Shown: positions 28,532 to 41,109 of the stretch, in pieces
Layout: each line of letters starts with the position of its first letter
How positions within the stretch are numbered: the first letter of the stretch is position 1
Assembly: GCF_029227915.1 (NCBI RefSeq)
Contig: NC_079888.1
Location: 2,245,001 to 2,309,000 of the forward strand
Direction: 5' to 3'
DNA from: Hydractinia symbiolongicarpus
Lineage: Eukaryota; Cnidaria; Hydrozoa; Anthoathecata; Hydractiniidae
DNA length: 64,000 nt
The notes under the pieces: generated by a model
The model's database searches: none
What the model was told of the DNA's origin: nothing
What the model saw: the letters and a program-made list of their open reading frames with translations, nothing else
Program-made: the position numbers and the translations under genes

Positions 28532-29605
28532 TCACTTTTTGTATTCATCCTTCCTTACGATTGCTTGATTTCTTGTAAAAACTACTCTGTTAGGAAAATT
28601 GCTTTTTTCTATTGGTAGGGATAAAAATTTCCTAAACTGGTATGCGATAGCCATCCGTAGATGCCGGTTTCCAGCAGTATATATAACAGGATCTATGGCT
28701 CCGTTTATTGTTGAGAATAATAATGTTACTCGCATCCATTTCATCCCTTCCACAGCACCATCACAACCCGGAAAATATCCGATTGTCCATAACAGCCAAT
28801 AAAGAAAAAAAGGAAGCCAAGTTATTAGAAATGCAACAATGGAAGTTGCCAAAAGTTTTTCTGCCTTCTGCAAATTTCTGTTTCTTGCAATTACTGTGCG
28901 GTTACTAAACAAACCAGAGTCGTGCAAACGTTTCCACAAAATTGCAGCAAAGGAAATAATAAGACATGTCAGTGGCAAAATTAAGGAAAACAGAAGTAAT
29001 GCTATTCTATATATAAATGGATATTTGATATGTTTCCAATTGCGCAAACACAATCTTACGTGTTTTTCGTAACGAAAGGAAATAAATGAAGGGAACAGCA
29101 AACCAATACATATAAGCCAGATGAAAATACTGTATACCACAATCCCTTTCTTTTTCATACGAAGTTCGTGACGTGTTGGATATTTGATGACAACATATCT
29201 GTTGATACTAATTGCACATAACGTAAACAAATAAACACCAGCACTGATGAAGTAGACGCATAAACCTTCACTGTAAGCACACAAAGCATCCAGGCTAGTT
29301 TGCGAACTCGCAATTGAGCCTGTGTCTGTGACAATAGCAAAGAAGACAGAGTTACTTCCAGAAATGATATGCGTGAGTGATAAGTTCAACAAAAAATAAT
29401 TCATAGGTGTTTGAAGTGTCTTTCGAGAAAGTATAGCCATCCATATTGAAATATTACCAATTATATTCACTGTATACACAGAGACATAACATATTACAAG
29501 AACCACTTTCGGAAAGTAAGAAAATAATTTTCTGTTGGATAGATCGTGTAAATATACCGTGTCATTGATATGTGTATTGATATGCTCAGCGCAGGTAACA
29601 AACAT
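28532..29605 (-). CDS. Class A-like GPCR 3 of the local cluster
   Basis: Intact single-exon receptor, 357 aa from the ATG at 29605 (an in-frame ATG at 29629 would add eight residues). The chosen start MFVTCAEHI aligns with GPCR 1. TM1 GNISIWMAILSR, TM2 LSLTHIISG with His at the Asp2.50 position, TM3 disulfide Cys in LDALCAYSEG and INRYVVI in place of DRY, TM6 TWLPFFLYWLLW, a Cys in the third extracellular loop (FPGCDG), and TM7 DPVIY in place of NPxxY. One NDT glycosylation site in the N terminus. It is closer to the GPCR 2 pseudogene and GPCR 1 than to any receptor family I can name. Plasma-membrane signalling is inferred; the ligand is unknown. Confidence 0.9.
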   Translation of the reverse strand: MFVTCAEHINTHINDTVYLHDLSNRKLFSYFPKVVLVICYVSVYTVNIIGNISIWMAILSRKTLQTPMNYFLLNLSLTHIISGSNSVFFAIVTDTGSIASSQTSLDALCAYSEGLCVYFISAGVYLFTLCAISINRYVVIKYPTRHELRMKKKGIVVYSIFIWLICIGLLFPSFISFRYEKHVRLCLRNWKHIKYPFIYRIALLLFSLILPLTCLIISFAAILWKRLHDSGLFSNRTVIARNRNLQKAEKLLATSIVAFLITWLPFFLYWLLWTIGYFPGCDGAVEGMKWMRVTLLFSTINGAIDPVIYTAGNRHLRMAIAYQFRKFLSLPIEKSNFPNRVVFTRNQAIVRKDEYKK

Positions 29606-30095
29606 GTCGCTATGAACGCCTCGGCCCAATTAAAACTATATATTCTTGCATCAAAAACACAACTTTGGCAGCAGCTCCACAGATACAGTATGTCTCAAGG
29701 CTTACAGCTACAACTCAACAATACGAACTTATATCTTGTAAATTTCTTCTGACTTTTCTGTATCAGAACTTTGAAATGTTCACCTGCCTTTAATTAGCCA
29801 ATCAACATTAGTTGTATACGTATGTCGTTTCGTTGTATAGGTGACTAACAAATGTATTATAAGACTGAATTACACAAGAGAAGACTTAATTTTTATTTTT
29901 ATTTTACCATTTGAAATTACAACATATCTTGGGACACTCGGAATGTGAACTTTAAAATTCAGATTATGTTGTCGACAATTAGAAAAGTCGAAGTAAGAAA
30001 CCCAAGGGTGTGTGCAATATACTGGGAAAGTTCACAAAAAATTGCGATTGTTTTTATGACATTTTATTATTATTGTTTATTAATTGAATTCATTT

Positions 30096-30297
30096 TCGTA
30101 TATATGACCAAGGCCCGTCACGTGGTTTTTTAAGTGTTTAAAGGGCGTACAAGGCATGGAAGCGCTCACATGTCAATTAGTTCTTGAACCGTACACGTTA
30201 TAGTCGAAGTTCTTTGAGTCTTCCATGTCACAAAAATGAGAAAATAAATAAGGTTATTTTCGGTTGAGCGCAGCGAATTAGAAAATAAGCATATTTT
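30096..30297 (+). repeat. Segmental duplication, copy 2
   Basis: Partner of 24690-25190; continuous across the point where copy 1 has 290 extra bases (junction CACGTTA|TAGTCG). It lies about 490 bp upstream of the GPCR 3 start (transcription runs leftward), while copy 1 lies beyond the 3' end of GPCR 2. Confidence 0.8.
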
Positions 30298-30999
30298 GGG
30301 GAGAATACGGTGAGAGAGTTCAGATAAATGAATGCTGTAGTTTTTATAAAATAGCAAGGTTCATTTGACTAGCTTTTAAGACAAACTGAAACATAGATAT
30401 ACTGAAATAAACAGTCACAATATTTATTTTATTTATACAAATAAAATAAGCAATGAACGTATCGTCATTCTCCTCATACTTTAATGTTTAAACAGTCTCC
30501 AACTTAAAAAGATACATTGCAAGATCATCACAGGGGATCGTAAATCACATTTATAAAAATTTTCCTCTTTATTGTGACAACAGAACGGATACGAATATCT
30601 ATACTCAATTTAAACTAACTTTTCATCGTTGTTATCACAACGGGGGAATTGATCTGGCGTACAAACAGTAATACGCGCTATTTATATTGTAGATAATTCG
30701 CGCAGGTAATGGTTACACACATTAAATGAAGTGCCACTATCCTATTTCGTACCAACGGTTGGTCAAGTAGGTCAGGTAGGTCGCGTCGTAGGTAATGGTG
30801 TAATGTCGCAGCAGACAAAAAAGGAGAGATAGTTCCTATCACGAAGTCGAGAAATATATTAGACTCCGCACTTATGGGTTTATCTACTCACTTTCTTGCT
30901 AAATACTTTCGTAATAAAATGAACAGAATACCTTTACTCCTGATTTTTCTTTTTCTTCTTCTTTTTTATCGCTGAATCTAAAAGTTTTATGAAATTGTC

Positions 31000-33900
31000 T
31001 CAACGGTAAAGAAAGATACGAGGAGGATTTGCAGTTTCATATACTCGCATAACGCGCTGCACCCTAGAGAAGACACTTATAATATTGTTATGCACCCTTA
31101 TTCTTGAAGAAACCCGTTTTATAAAACTGTCAATTTCATTCGGTATATCTACAAGTTGCCTAGTACTGGGTTTACAGATTTCTTATACATAAATAATCAG
31201 ACATGCAAACATAAACTTTATGCTAAGCTTCTAAGAGGGTACCAACTTGCAAATAAAAGTCGGAAAGTATTTATAATCAAGTGGGCAGAATATAAAAGGT
31301 CATTTTAAATTTTTTAAGGCGTTCTACTATCAGCGCAATTTCTAGTTATCAACTTCAATATAATATTACACTTTATCTCATTGGTTAATTATGGACAGGA
31401 ATCGCAGCCGGCTAAATCTTTCACCAACGGATTAAAAACCTATAGGATTAATATTTTCTTACGCAAAATCCAGTCGATGCAATGCATGCTAAAGGGGCAT
31501 ATACTTATCTTCAGAAAATAATGATTTTGACATTTCTATTTGACAATTAAAACAATAACAGGGAAGCGTACCTTCTTCGTCGGCAACATATGACTACAAC
31601 CACTATCAGAATCAAAATTATGCAACTGAATGCAATGACCACCACTAACAACAAACTACTGTTATCATCACCATGCTCATCTTCAATCTAAAAGTATAAT
31701 AAAACTGTATGAGTTTTACAGACACGTAATACGGTTTTTTGAAGGCATTTTGATCGGCTTTTTGCTCCTAACGATGATATTGACCCGCGTTGTCGTCAAA
31801 AAACTTTTCTCATTTAAAGATTGGAATGAAGTTATGATTTTTAGCACCTGTAAGATTGCATGGATGGTATTTTTCTCTATTTTTTCTCGTTGTTTTATTG
31901 CATGTAAGGGTATAAAATAAAAGTGTTAAGGCTTACTTTTAACGTTGATTTGTCATTCGGAGGATCCAAGGGTACGTCCGCTACCGTTGTTTTTGTCTGT
32001 GCTGTTTTCGGTGCGGACGTTGTCGTTGTCGTTTTCGTTGTCGTAGGTATTGTCGTCGTTGTTGTTATAGTTGTCGTAGGTATTGTTGTCGTTGTTGTTG
32101 TAGTTGTTGTAGGCATTGTCGTTGTTGTTGTCATAGTTGTCGTAGGCATTGTCGTTATTGTTGTAGTTGTCGTGGGTATTGCCGTCGTTGTTGATGTTGT
32201 TGTCGTAGGCCTTGTGGTTGTTGTCGTTGTTGTTGTTTGCGGCTTAGTTGTCTGTGCTTCTAACGGATTCCCTAAATATGTTAAAAAAGATATCAAATTC
32301 TTATAGTGACTTGGTTGTCTGTTTTTGTTTGTTTGAAAGATTTAACTGCCGTTTGGTGATACGGTTAAATACAATATTTAAATATGTTTAAATTTTCGAC
32401 CAAAGCTGGCACAGTAAGCCAACAAGGATGCTAGACATTATTTTTTGGCAGGTTTGACAAAAAATTGTCGAGTGAACACTTTGGTGAATATGGCGGTAGC
32501 ATCAGTGTTTCGATTTTTTTGTCATTTAAACGCTTTTGTCCGCGAAAATTTGGTGGAAAACTTCTACGTAATTAACACATAATTTTAGCAAAGATTTTTT
32601 TTGGGAATGAACCAATTAGTTTTTTTGCGAAGAATTCCTTTTTCAAATTAAAGAATGCTTTTCCGCAATTTAAATTTATTTCATGCTTATTAGTTGAAAA
32701 GGTAGCCTTTAATTCAACTTGTTCATATTGCAGAGTCTGGCCACCAGGGAAAAAATTGTTTTTAGAAAAATTTACACAGGTTAATTTTAACGAATAATAT
32801 AAAATTACATCTATTTGAATCATTATGCATTCCCTTTGAGAATTTATCTTAGACTTCTGTGACAATGTATCCAGAATAAAAAAGAGTCAATGCAAATTTA
32901 CTTACAAGGTCTTGTTCCAGCAAATTTTAACAGAAGGCAAGTGGATCTACCACAATCGTTGTAATTGATTTTAACTAGGGTGCCTTCCATAGCTTTTGTT
33001 TCAGTAGCATTGAGTGTGGTAATCTAAAATAAACGGCAACAGTTACCCATGTACATTACAATCGACACTGCAGCATGCTTTCCCATGTAAATTACAATCG
33101 ACACTGCAGCATGCTTTCCCATGTACATTAGAATCGACACTGTGGCATGCTTTGCAATCGCCATGGTTTGATTTCGGCTCAGGCTGATCGTCAATATGAA
33201 GTTTTTAAGATGGTTTTAATTAATTATTGTTAACCACATTATATTTACAAAGCGCGGAAAAAATGTGCAAATTGATCTCTTATATTCAAAAGTACACACC
33301 GAGCTTGCGAGGTCTGCGGCCCTGACCCGCGGTATTGTATTTTACAGTGAAACATCAAAACCAATCAGTATCCGTTTTATTACCTGACTGTATCTGGTCT
33401 GCAAAAAAATATTCTTTTCTGAACAAAACAAACAAAGCTATATTTAGGCCGGCATATCCAAGGCAACAAGGAAGAAAAAACGCATGTTCGATTTGATACT
33501 TTTCGAATTCAAGAGCGTTCGATTTTAAAAATTTGTAAGTACATAAAACAAATTCGAATCATTGTTTATGTGAATTGAAACGAAAAGATGGTTTTAAGTG
33601 AGCCACTTTTATACTTTTTGTTTTTTATTTGTTTACGTTTTTATGTTACCATTTTTATAATGGCTTCCAAAACCGGTTAGTATGGCTTCATACAAAGACC
33701 AGTTAAAATAAGCTGTAAACCAATTAAATCATCAGATTTTTTCATACTAACCGGATTTTTGTATCAGTTAGGTAGTAAATATCGTATACTGACCATGGAA
33801 AAACAAATACAATCCCCACAATAAGGTACATGCGTTCAGAAAGGGAACAAAATAATTTACCAATAAATCGGTTTCAGTTGTGGTAATTCCATTTGATTGA

Positions 33901-35603
33901 GGTATATGTCGCTTCCTTGGTAAGAATATGTCGTTATGGAAGTCAAATTTAATCCACTGGTCATTTTCCCACATTTGAATGGAATGTTTGTTAAAACCGC
34001 TGTAGCATGTCCCTTTAGTTGACAAAATGGCAACAATAACAGAGCTACGGTGGATTGTGTACACCTTCTTTGGTTGATCGACGTACAGGTAACAACCTAA
34101 TGACAAACATATTGTTACTTTTATTTTTGTAGGGTAGTTGTTGTCAGGCTTTAAAGAGGACTTTTTATTTAAAGAGATAATAAATTTGTCAGTTGGTACT
34201 GTATGTATATCTGTACTAAAGTATTTCTAAGGGTTTGAAGTAGTAATTAAGTTCTAATTTAAGACTCTTTTTAATTGTTCAGATAATTAATAAAAGTGCT
34301 AAAAATATGCAACAAGGATTAACAAAAAGCAACCTACGCATAAGTAAAGGTTACTTACACATTAAGGCCACCGACACACTAATTAAGGCTACTTACACAC
34401 TAGTTAAACCTACTTACACACTAGTTATGGCTATTTACACATTAATTAAGGCCACCTACACACTAGTTAAACCTACTTAAACACCAGTTATGGCCATTTA
34501 CACATTAGTTAAGGCCACTTACACACTAGTTAAACTTGCTTACACACTAGTTAAGGTTATTTACACATTATTTAAGGCCACCAACACACTAGTTAAGGCT
34601 ACTTACACAATAAAAATGAGAAATACATCTGTTTTTGAAAGAACATAAATTTTTACATTTTGTTTCTTACCATTCAATAAGAAAGCAATTCATTTTAATG
34701 TTTCAAAAGCGCGTCACTTAAAGAATCTATGAGTGACGGATGTGCTGAGCATACGACTTTCAGAAGCAAAATCATAAAGAAATTGTTCTTTTACATTCAA
34801 ATAAGCTGCAGAAACTTAAAAAGGAATATCAGTTAAAAGCTAATAAATATAATTATGGCAAGAAAAATGTGTATGTGCGCACGTTATAATAACTTGTTGA
34901 TAGTAAACCAGCACTAAAAAATTGAAAAAGGAGAAATCCAAAAATTTTTACAACACATAAATTTTTTAGTTATATAATTCTAGTTATATCAATCATTTTT
35001 ACTTTTCACTTTAAAGTATTCAATAAAAAACCTTCACAATATGCTTTTCTTCTACTTCATCTGATTTTTCTATACACTGAATTGCTTAATTTTCATATGA
35101 TGTCAAACTTCGAACACTTATTTATCTGTGTACACGACACGGCAATATACGACATTTTTGTGTATAATTTACAATGTGTTGATGGTACGATAAATCGCGA
35201 CACCAAACGTACGAACAATTGGATCGTGTATGCTAGCCTTTATCAAAGACATATTGTATCCACTATTTTGAATTTAATTTCATTGGAGCTGTCGATTTTG
35301 CTCCAGTATCCTCTCTTCCCTTTCCCAGAAAATCAAAAAAACACTAGAAATACCTAATTCTCTCTGTCCAATACCAGTAAAGCATTTTGATACATTATTC
35401 CTATCTGTATAAAAGGTTTTCATTCCACAGTAACAAGATTGACGTGTTTTAGGAAAATAAGAAGCACCATATTTCGTGCAATTCAAATTGTGGCCATGCA
35501 ACGTATCGCCAAGGGCTGAGGCTTTTCTTTGAATTTTCCAAGTACATTCAGCCAGCTGAATATATGCGAAAACCAAAATCAAAACAACGTTGAATTTTCT
35601 CAT
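31000..35603 (-). CDS. Single-pass, mucin-stalk membrane protein, six exons
   Basis: Minus-strand exons 35354-35603, 33861-34096, 32906-33023, 31937-32271, 31572-31687 and 31000-31063 total 1119 nt: 372 codons plus stop, with all phases matching and GT-AG at every junction. Exon 1: signal peptide (MRKFNVVLILVFAYIQLAEC) and a Cys-bearing segment (CYCGMKTFY, KCFTGIG). Exon 2: GCYLYVDQPKKVYTIHRS and KGTCYSGF. Exon 3: a region with NDCGRSTCLLLKF and an NAT glycosylation site. Exon 4: Thr/Pro-rich stalk of TTTTT, IPTTT and MPTTT repeats, a site for dense O-glycosylation. Exon 5: acidic stretch, then a TM helix (LLLVVVIAFSCIILILIVVVVICC) followed by RRRR. Exon 6: short tail with VYETANPP. Inferred: a type I surface receptor or adhesion molecule. 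No family is recognised. The last exon is the least certain. Confidence 0.72.
33046..33153. repeat. 36-bp tandem repeat, three units
   Basis: In an intron of the mucin-stalk gene. Each unit contains CCCATGTACATTACAATCGA and ends GCATGCTTT; units 1 and 2 are nearly identical, unit 3 has diverged. Confidence 0.85.
33331..33380 (+). repeat. Short dispersed repeat, copy 2
   Basis: TATTTTACAGTGAAACATCA and the following AAACCAATCAGTATCCGTT match the sequence at 8136-8180. Intronic. Confidence 0.4.
34349..34609. repeat. 21-bp minisatellite, about 12 units
   Basis: Tandem TTAAGGCYACTTACACACTAG with frequent changes, in intron 1 of the mucin-stalk gene. Units alternate between GGCC/GGCTA and AACCTA forms, which suggests duplication of pairs or triplets. 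Confidence 0.88.
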
Positions 35604-38259
35604 GTCGAGAGAGTGTCAGCATAACATCTTCTTTGGCATTTTTTAAGCGTCATCATTTATCTTTTTTTATAAAATATAAACTATGCCACTCTCCTCCTTT
35701 GCCACTTTTCGTGTAGTTAAGTAAACAGAAAAACCCAGTGTTTTAATAAAAGATTTTGTAACCCTGGAGGAGTAACAAGATTGTATTGACAACACTAATG
35801 ATGATAAAAAATAGTCTCTTGTGGAAAAGACTTTTATTTTTTTTATTATTCGATGTTATCTAACTTAATGAAAATCTCTTTAAAAGAAATGCAATGTATA
35901 TTAATAAACTATTAAAAGCTGTTACTAAATTGCTGACATCAGCACGACGAAGAAAAGGATACACACGTAGCTGCTGCATGAGAATGCAGAGCGCTTAAAG
36001 AGATACGCACACAACAGGAAAAATAATATTCTAACATGCTATATTCTCTTTATTCACGTGCTAAATTTATCCAAACTAAGTACCTTGTAAGTGCTGCTAC
36101 AGAAATCGCTAGAATACAACACGTGAAGCTGTGTTCTTGTCCCCAGGTTCTATAGGTCCCTGAATCGTTATTACGGAGTGATAATCACGTTCATCACAAA
36201 CGCAAAATGCACTGAAAATTTGCGTAGATTTTGAATTTTGTGAAAGTTTCGCTTATGTGTAGTTAAAAATATCCCAACAAGACTTGAGAAAAAACACTAG
36301 TTTTTTAACAGCTAACAAGTCATTTCTTACTCATTTTTGATATGCGACTCTTTTTCATAATTAACACAGCTTAAAATGTCCAGGAGAATTAAGGGAACCT
36401 CTCAGACTGTTACCACGCAGAAAAATGCAAATACCGTTATAGGCTGTCATTTCTAAATGTGTTTTGCATATATTTAAATATAAAGTTTGTATAAGATTAA
36501 AGCCCCGGTCTGTATAGTTGTTGTTCAGAGAGGCACTTAAGTCTTGGCTAAAGAATGTCCAAATAATGGACTCGGTGCAACATCAATATATTCATTTCGA
36601 AGCGACAGCATTTACGACTGACAATAAGGCGAGTGTATCGCACAAATCACCACAGCTTAGCTAACAAGTAGCTAGCAACAAGATAAGTTTCGACGTGACC
36701 TAATGTTCTGATAGGACAAAATATGTCAACAACCGAGCTCAACGATGGAAGAAAATAAGGTTGGTGGTTTCTACAAAACATAGAGCCAATTTGCCAACAA
36801 TATAACCCTGCCATCTCGTGCTATAAACAAACCTGGTCAATCGATCGTTCTTCCGTGCGTTACATATAGCTCCTTATGCTATGCGTTAGCTTTATGATAA
36901 TTATCAAAGGTTTTATGGATTTTATGTTATATGAATATAAATACTCGGCAGGACATGTTGAATATGGAATAAAAGTCAAAATGCTAACAAGAGACGCTCC
37001 AACAATCGTGCTTAATATTTTTATCAATAAGAACGAATTAACAATGTTTTTAAATTTAATATTTGTGATGTTTGTTGATAAGCTCTAGTTGGGAACAGTG
37101 TTCATTAAAATGAATACTCGCTAGATAATTAATAAAATAAAAATAGTTTTTCTTAGAAAGTGGAAGCAAAATCATTACAAACCTGGATTCTCCTTCTTTT
37201 CTATTTAACTCTCAAAAAACACGCTATACAGCTAAACATTATTTTTGTATCGCTTGCTAATGATATTGTTGTTGTCGTTGATTTCATTCAATTTTTCCCG
37301 CCACTCACACGACAAACTCGGTCTAAGCGCTCAAAACGAACAGACAAAGTATTTTTAAGAACATTTTCTTCAAAATACACAAATGAGTAAGTTACTGGAG
37401 TTCGTAAGCGCAAATTGGAACTTTTATGAATTTATGAGTGCCTGACGGGTTAAAGACCAACACTTTGACTAAAGTGCAGTATATATTTGGAGATGCACGT
37501 TAAACGATAGATCGGAGAAGACACGTCAAACTAAGTTCTTATACTCGTGTAACGAAACAACCGGCAAGCCAATTCTTAGTACTTCTAAGACTTATAAAGT
37601 GATACGCATTCGAAGCACCAATTCTTGCCTATTAATCTTTAGGACCGCGCGAAGCATCATAGGGCCCAATAGTAAGATACACATTTCTTTTTTTCTTTTT
37701 GTATTTTGTGTATTTGCCCATTGGCAGCAGACGCTTTGTAAACATCATTTAACACGTTGGGCGAAGGCATCTTTATATTTTTATAAATTATTTTCTGATT
37801 TTTTCTGCATATTTTTGTGTTTGAGCTATGGAATAGAGGAACAAACCGGATCCTGAATCGTATTTTGATATAATTGCGTTACATAACTAGCACCTACGTT
37901 CGTGAAAAAGTGTCCGCTAATCCAAATATTCTTTGTGTCATTAGCTATACGTGATGACTTTATCAAACTCGTACACAGCGCTTCTTGCATTTCAAGAATC
38001 GAAAAAAAACAGTAGGCGAAACTTTGAAACTGTTTAGTTTGAAACTGTTATTTTTTCCTCAAAGAAGTCATTAAAGTGTGTTTGGCTTAACTTTTCCAAT
38101 TTTGGATCTTCTTTTATGGAGACAGTATAGTCATAGAATGGTTTTTAGAAAGTAATTGATAAACTTGATTGATACATTAATGTGAAAGTAGGCAAATGTG
38201 TCACACAAACAAAGCACCGCGCCGCAGGAACCTGCGTTTTCAGTGTGAGTTTTTCTTAA
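35604..38259. other. Intergenic, no gene recognised
   Basis: Upstream of the mucin-stalk gene. AT-rich; open frames at 36876-37088, 37160-37390 and 37599-37856 have no supporting features. No repeat with clear ends was found before MITE copy D. Confidence 0.35.
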
Positions 38260-38867
38260 CCCTATTCGGTCCGGGGGGGGGGGCGGATTCCGCCCCACCC
38301 CCCCTGACGGTTTTTTTTAATAACTCCTTATTGCTATGCTATATGGCTATGAAACTTACCGAGTTTCAATATTTATCTATTAGACACCTGCATGCCATTT
38401 TTTAGGTCGCATACCTTTCAGAGGCTTTGATATTGGCCATTACTCGAAACTGCCCCCAAATATCTCTATAAAATCCGTATAATAGGGAAAATTTAATAAC
38501 TCCTGTTAGGATTATCCTTAGAACTTGAAACTTGCAGCACAACTTTGTTTTATTAAGAAGAATTATTTTGCATAATTTGGACACGTGATTAACCCGATTT
38601 CCCGATTTTTCGGATTTTGCACGAAAATCGGAAAAAACGAATTTTCGGGCAATTTTTAGCAATTTTTTATACGATCCACGTAAAAACCGGAAAATATATT
38701 AAATAACTTTTATTTAGCTTTCAGAAACTTCAAACAGAATGCAAAAATCTGCTCTGGAACAAATTTCAAGCTTCTAATGACGTCACAGAAAATGTGCTGA
38801 CACAAGCCGTCCCTTCCCCCTCCCCCCCCCCCTTATAGTATGTTCAAAAACCCCGGACCGAATAGGG
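38260..38867 (+). mobile_element. piggyBac-type MITE, copy D (internally deleted)
   Basis: 608 bp in the A/B orientation. Ends CCCTATTCGGTCC / GGACCGAATAGGG and TTAA at 38256-38259 and 38868-38871. About 130 bp is missing in the right part, and the right subterminal GC palindrome is reduced to a C-rich run. Confidence 0.87.
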
Positions 38868-39970
38868 TTAATCACCCAACAATGCTAGGCGACATTTTTT
38901 ACGTTCGAAGCGCTTTTTTAGCCCTTTCAAGACAAAGTATTTGAGAACATAAGTCTCAAAATTTAAGAACATGTTAAGATTATTATAACGCTTTGTGAAG
39001 CTTGACTACGATTTTTTTTAAAAAAATATAACCAATTATAACAAATCGAAGTGCTACATTCTGTAGCAATTATCACCGAATTACGATAATACCAAAATTT
39101 ACAGAATAACCGCCCCTGCTGAATAAGCACCCCTGCTTAATTAACTGCCCTGCCAATTAGGCGCCCCTCTAATGGCTGAAATTGAATAAGCTCGGGCTCC
39201 TGCTGGGCACTTATTCGTCATTTACGGTAAATTAAGAACATCCTAAGAAAATTTATAGACTGCATTTCGAAAGCGTTAAAAACATTGCAAGACTTTCTTC
39301 CATTTCAATGTTTTTATAAAAAAAGGACGTCTATATATAAATAACATTTAAAATATTTTGCAAATATTCTTTAAAAAAATAAAAACTTTAACTCGATGTC
39401 TTTGAAATTGATACAGAAATGTTTGGAAATTTTATGATATATATAAATCCTTTTACGTAACATTGAACTTCTGAATGTTTCATTATTTAGGCATTACTCT
39501 TACTCTCTTGCTCAATGTTTTGAAAATGCTGACGGCGAATGTTTTGATAAAGGCTGATCTAATTAAAATTAAAAAATAAATTAAAAAAATAAGGGACAAT
39601 AATACAATTGTAGCATAAACTGAGTTAACATCACGTTACTATTCACTTCAATTAATACTCCATTATTTAAAAGCGTATATAATTCTTTATCAGGCTAATA
39701 CATAATTATTTTATCATTTTGAGTAAAACATTGCTAGGAAGTGCAGAATTATTTAGTGCAAAATTGGGGTTTTCATGGGATACTTTAACAGTATTTCATC
39801 ATGTAACTTATTCAATTTACGTTAGTGTCAATCTTAACATTTTGGGGTAGTGCGAAACTTATTAGTGCAAAGTGCCATTTTGGGGTGTTTGTGCAAAATA
39901 ATTAATGCAATTCATAAAAAGTTTCACTCTTTTTTATTTCACACTTTTTTATACCTTCAACAAGTTGACG
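38868..39970. other. Intergenic, repeat-like
   Basis: Around 39110-39230 there is a run of GCCCCTGCTGAATAAGC-like short repeats, and around 39745-39900 several copies of TTAGTGCAAA. Both look like decayed dispersed repeats. No gene seen. Confidence 0.3.
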
Positions 39971-40159
39971 ATGGAGATATTTTCAAGAGTCTTTGCCAAG
40001 GACAATGGCTGGAAAGTCCCCTTTTCACATGAATCAATACTTTTTAAAACACTAGAGGTCAAAAAAGTGTATTTTTCATATGGTAAGTTTGTCCATATTC
40101 CTCCTCTATCCCTTCATCCAATTTTAAAACCATCAGGACAAAAAACGTATATACGAGAC
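39971..40159 (+). other. Possible orphan exon
   Basis: Open frame starting MEIFSRVFAKDNGWKVPFSH and running to a possible GTAAAG donor at 40160; an internal GTAAGT donor at about 40084 is an alternative end. Residue composition looks protein-like, but no partner exon or family is recognised. Confidence 0.25.
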
Positions 40160-41109
40160 AGGTAAAGTATAAATACATGAATTTATTGACAGTGTTCACA
40201 ACATATTTCATACGTGAGAAAGACTAAAAAAAATTATTACTAGTTGTGAAAATATTTGAATTTTTTAGTTATACTTCTTTGGTAAAACACAATTTCAGTG
40301 AAATATCATTAGAAATACAAAAAAACATGTTTTCGTCCAAGTTTTAAAACCTGCTTTTATTTTAATATGGTCACGTTTTTTCATAAAATCGGCTAAATTT
40401 TAGCAGATGCTGGATGTTCTTATTTTTTACGCTATTTCAACCTCTTTAATTGTATTATATGAAGCAATTGTAGACTCATTATATTTGTTGTTATAGTCTA
40501 TGAAGGCATTCAGGTTGATTAGCTTCTTAATATGCTCTAAGTTTTGGCAAAATCTCTGCCTCAACGTTCTTATATACTAGGTCCTTATAAAAAAGTGTAC
40601 CCAAATAAACCTCAATTATATAAAGTCAAACGTTTCTATATCAATTTATTTCCCGGCGGCAAAAAATTGCCAACATGAACAACCATTTACCTGCTCGAAG
40701 AAGGCGAACTTGTGTCTCACGTCAATTTCTATTTCGTTTGTAACGGCATGCTCTCATAAAAAAACAGTTAAATTTTGAGAGAAATTTATGAGAAATGAGA
40801 ACAAAACTGTTGTAAGTTTAAGTCACACCCACCTGCAATAAAAACTATGTCGGCGAATACATGCTAACGTGAATCAAGAATAACAACCTGGCATTCGCCT
40901 TGGCAACTTTTAGAGTGTCGACATAAGGTTACGAAAAACATATACGCACGTTTTCCAGAGTCAATGTGTTACGGTATATGATATATATCTCACTTATAAT
41001 ATAGTTGTGAAAAACAATTATAACATCACAATCAATATTTTAATAAAATCATCGCGTTATGAAATAAAAAGTAATAATAAAAATAATGACTCGTACGAAA
41101 ATAACTTGA

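Noticed and set aside
31923-32306. 127-codon + strand frame of Val-rich protein
   Set aside because: Antisense shadow of the Thr-rich stalk exon of the minus-strand gene.
32572-32865. 97-codon minus-strand frame
   Set aside because: Lies in an intron of the mucin-stalk gene, in a low-complexity AT-rich stretch with no homology.
36876-37088. 70-codon + strand frame
   Set aside because: Short, no signal or domain, in AT-rich DNA where such frames are expected by chance.
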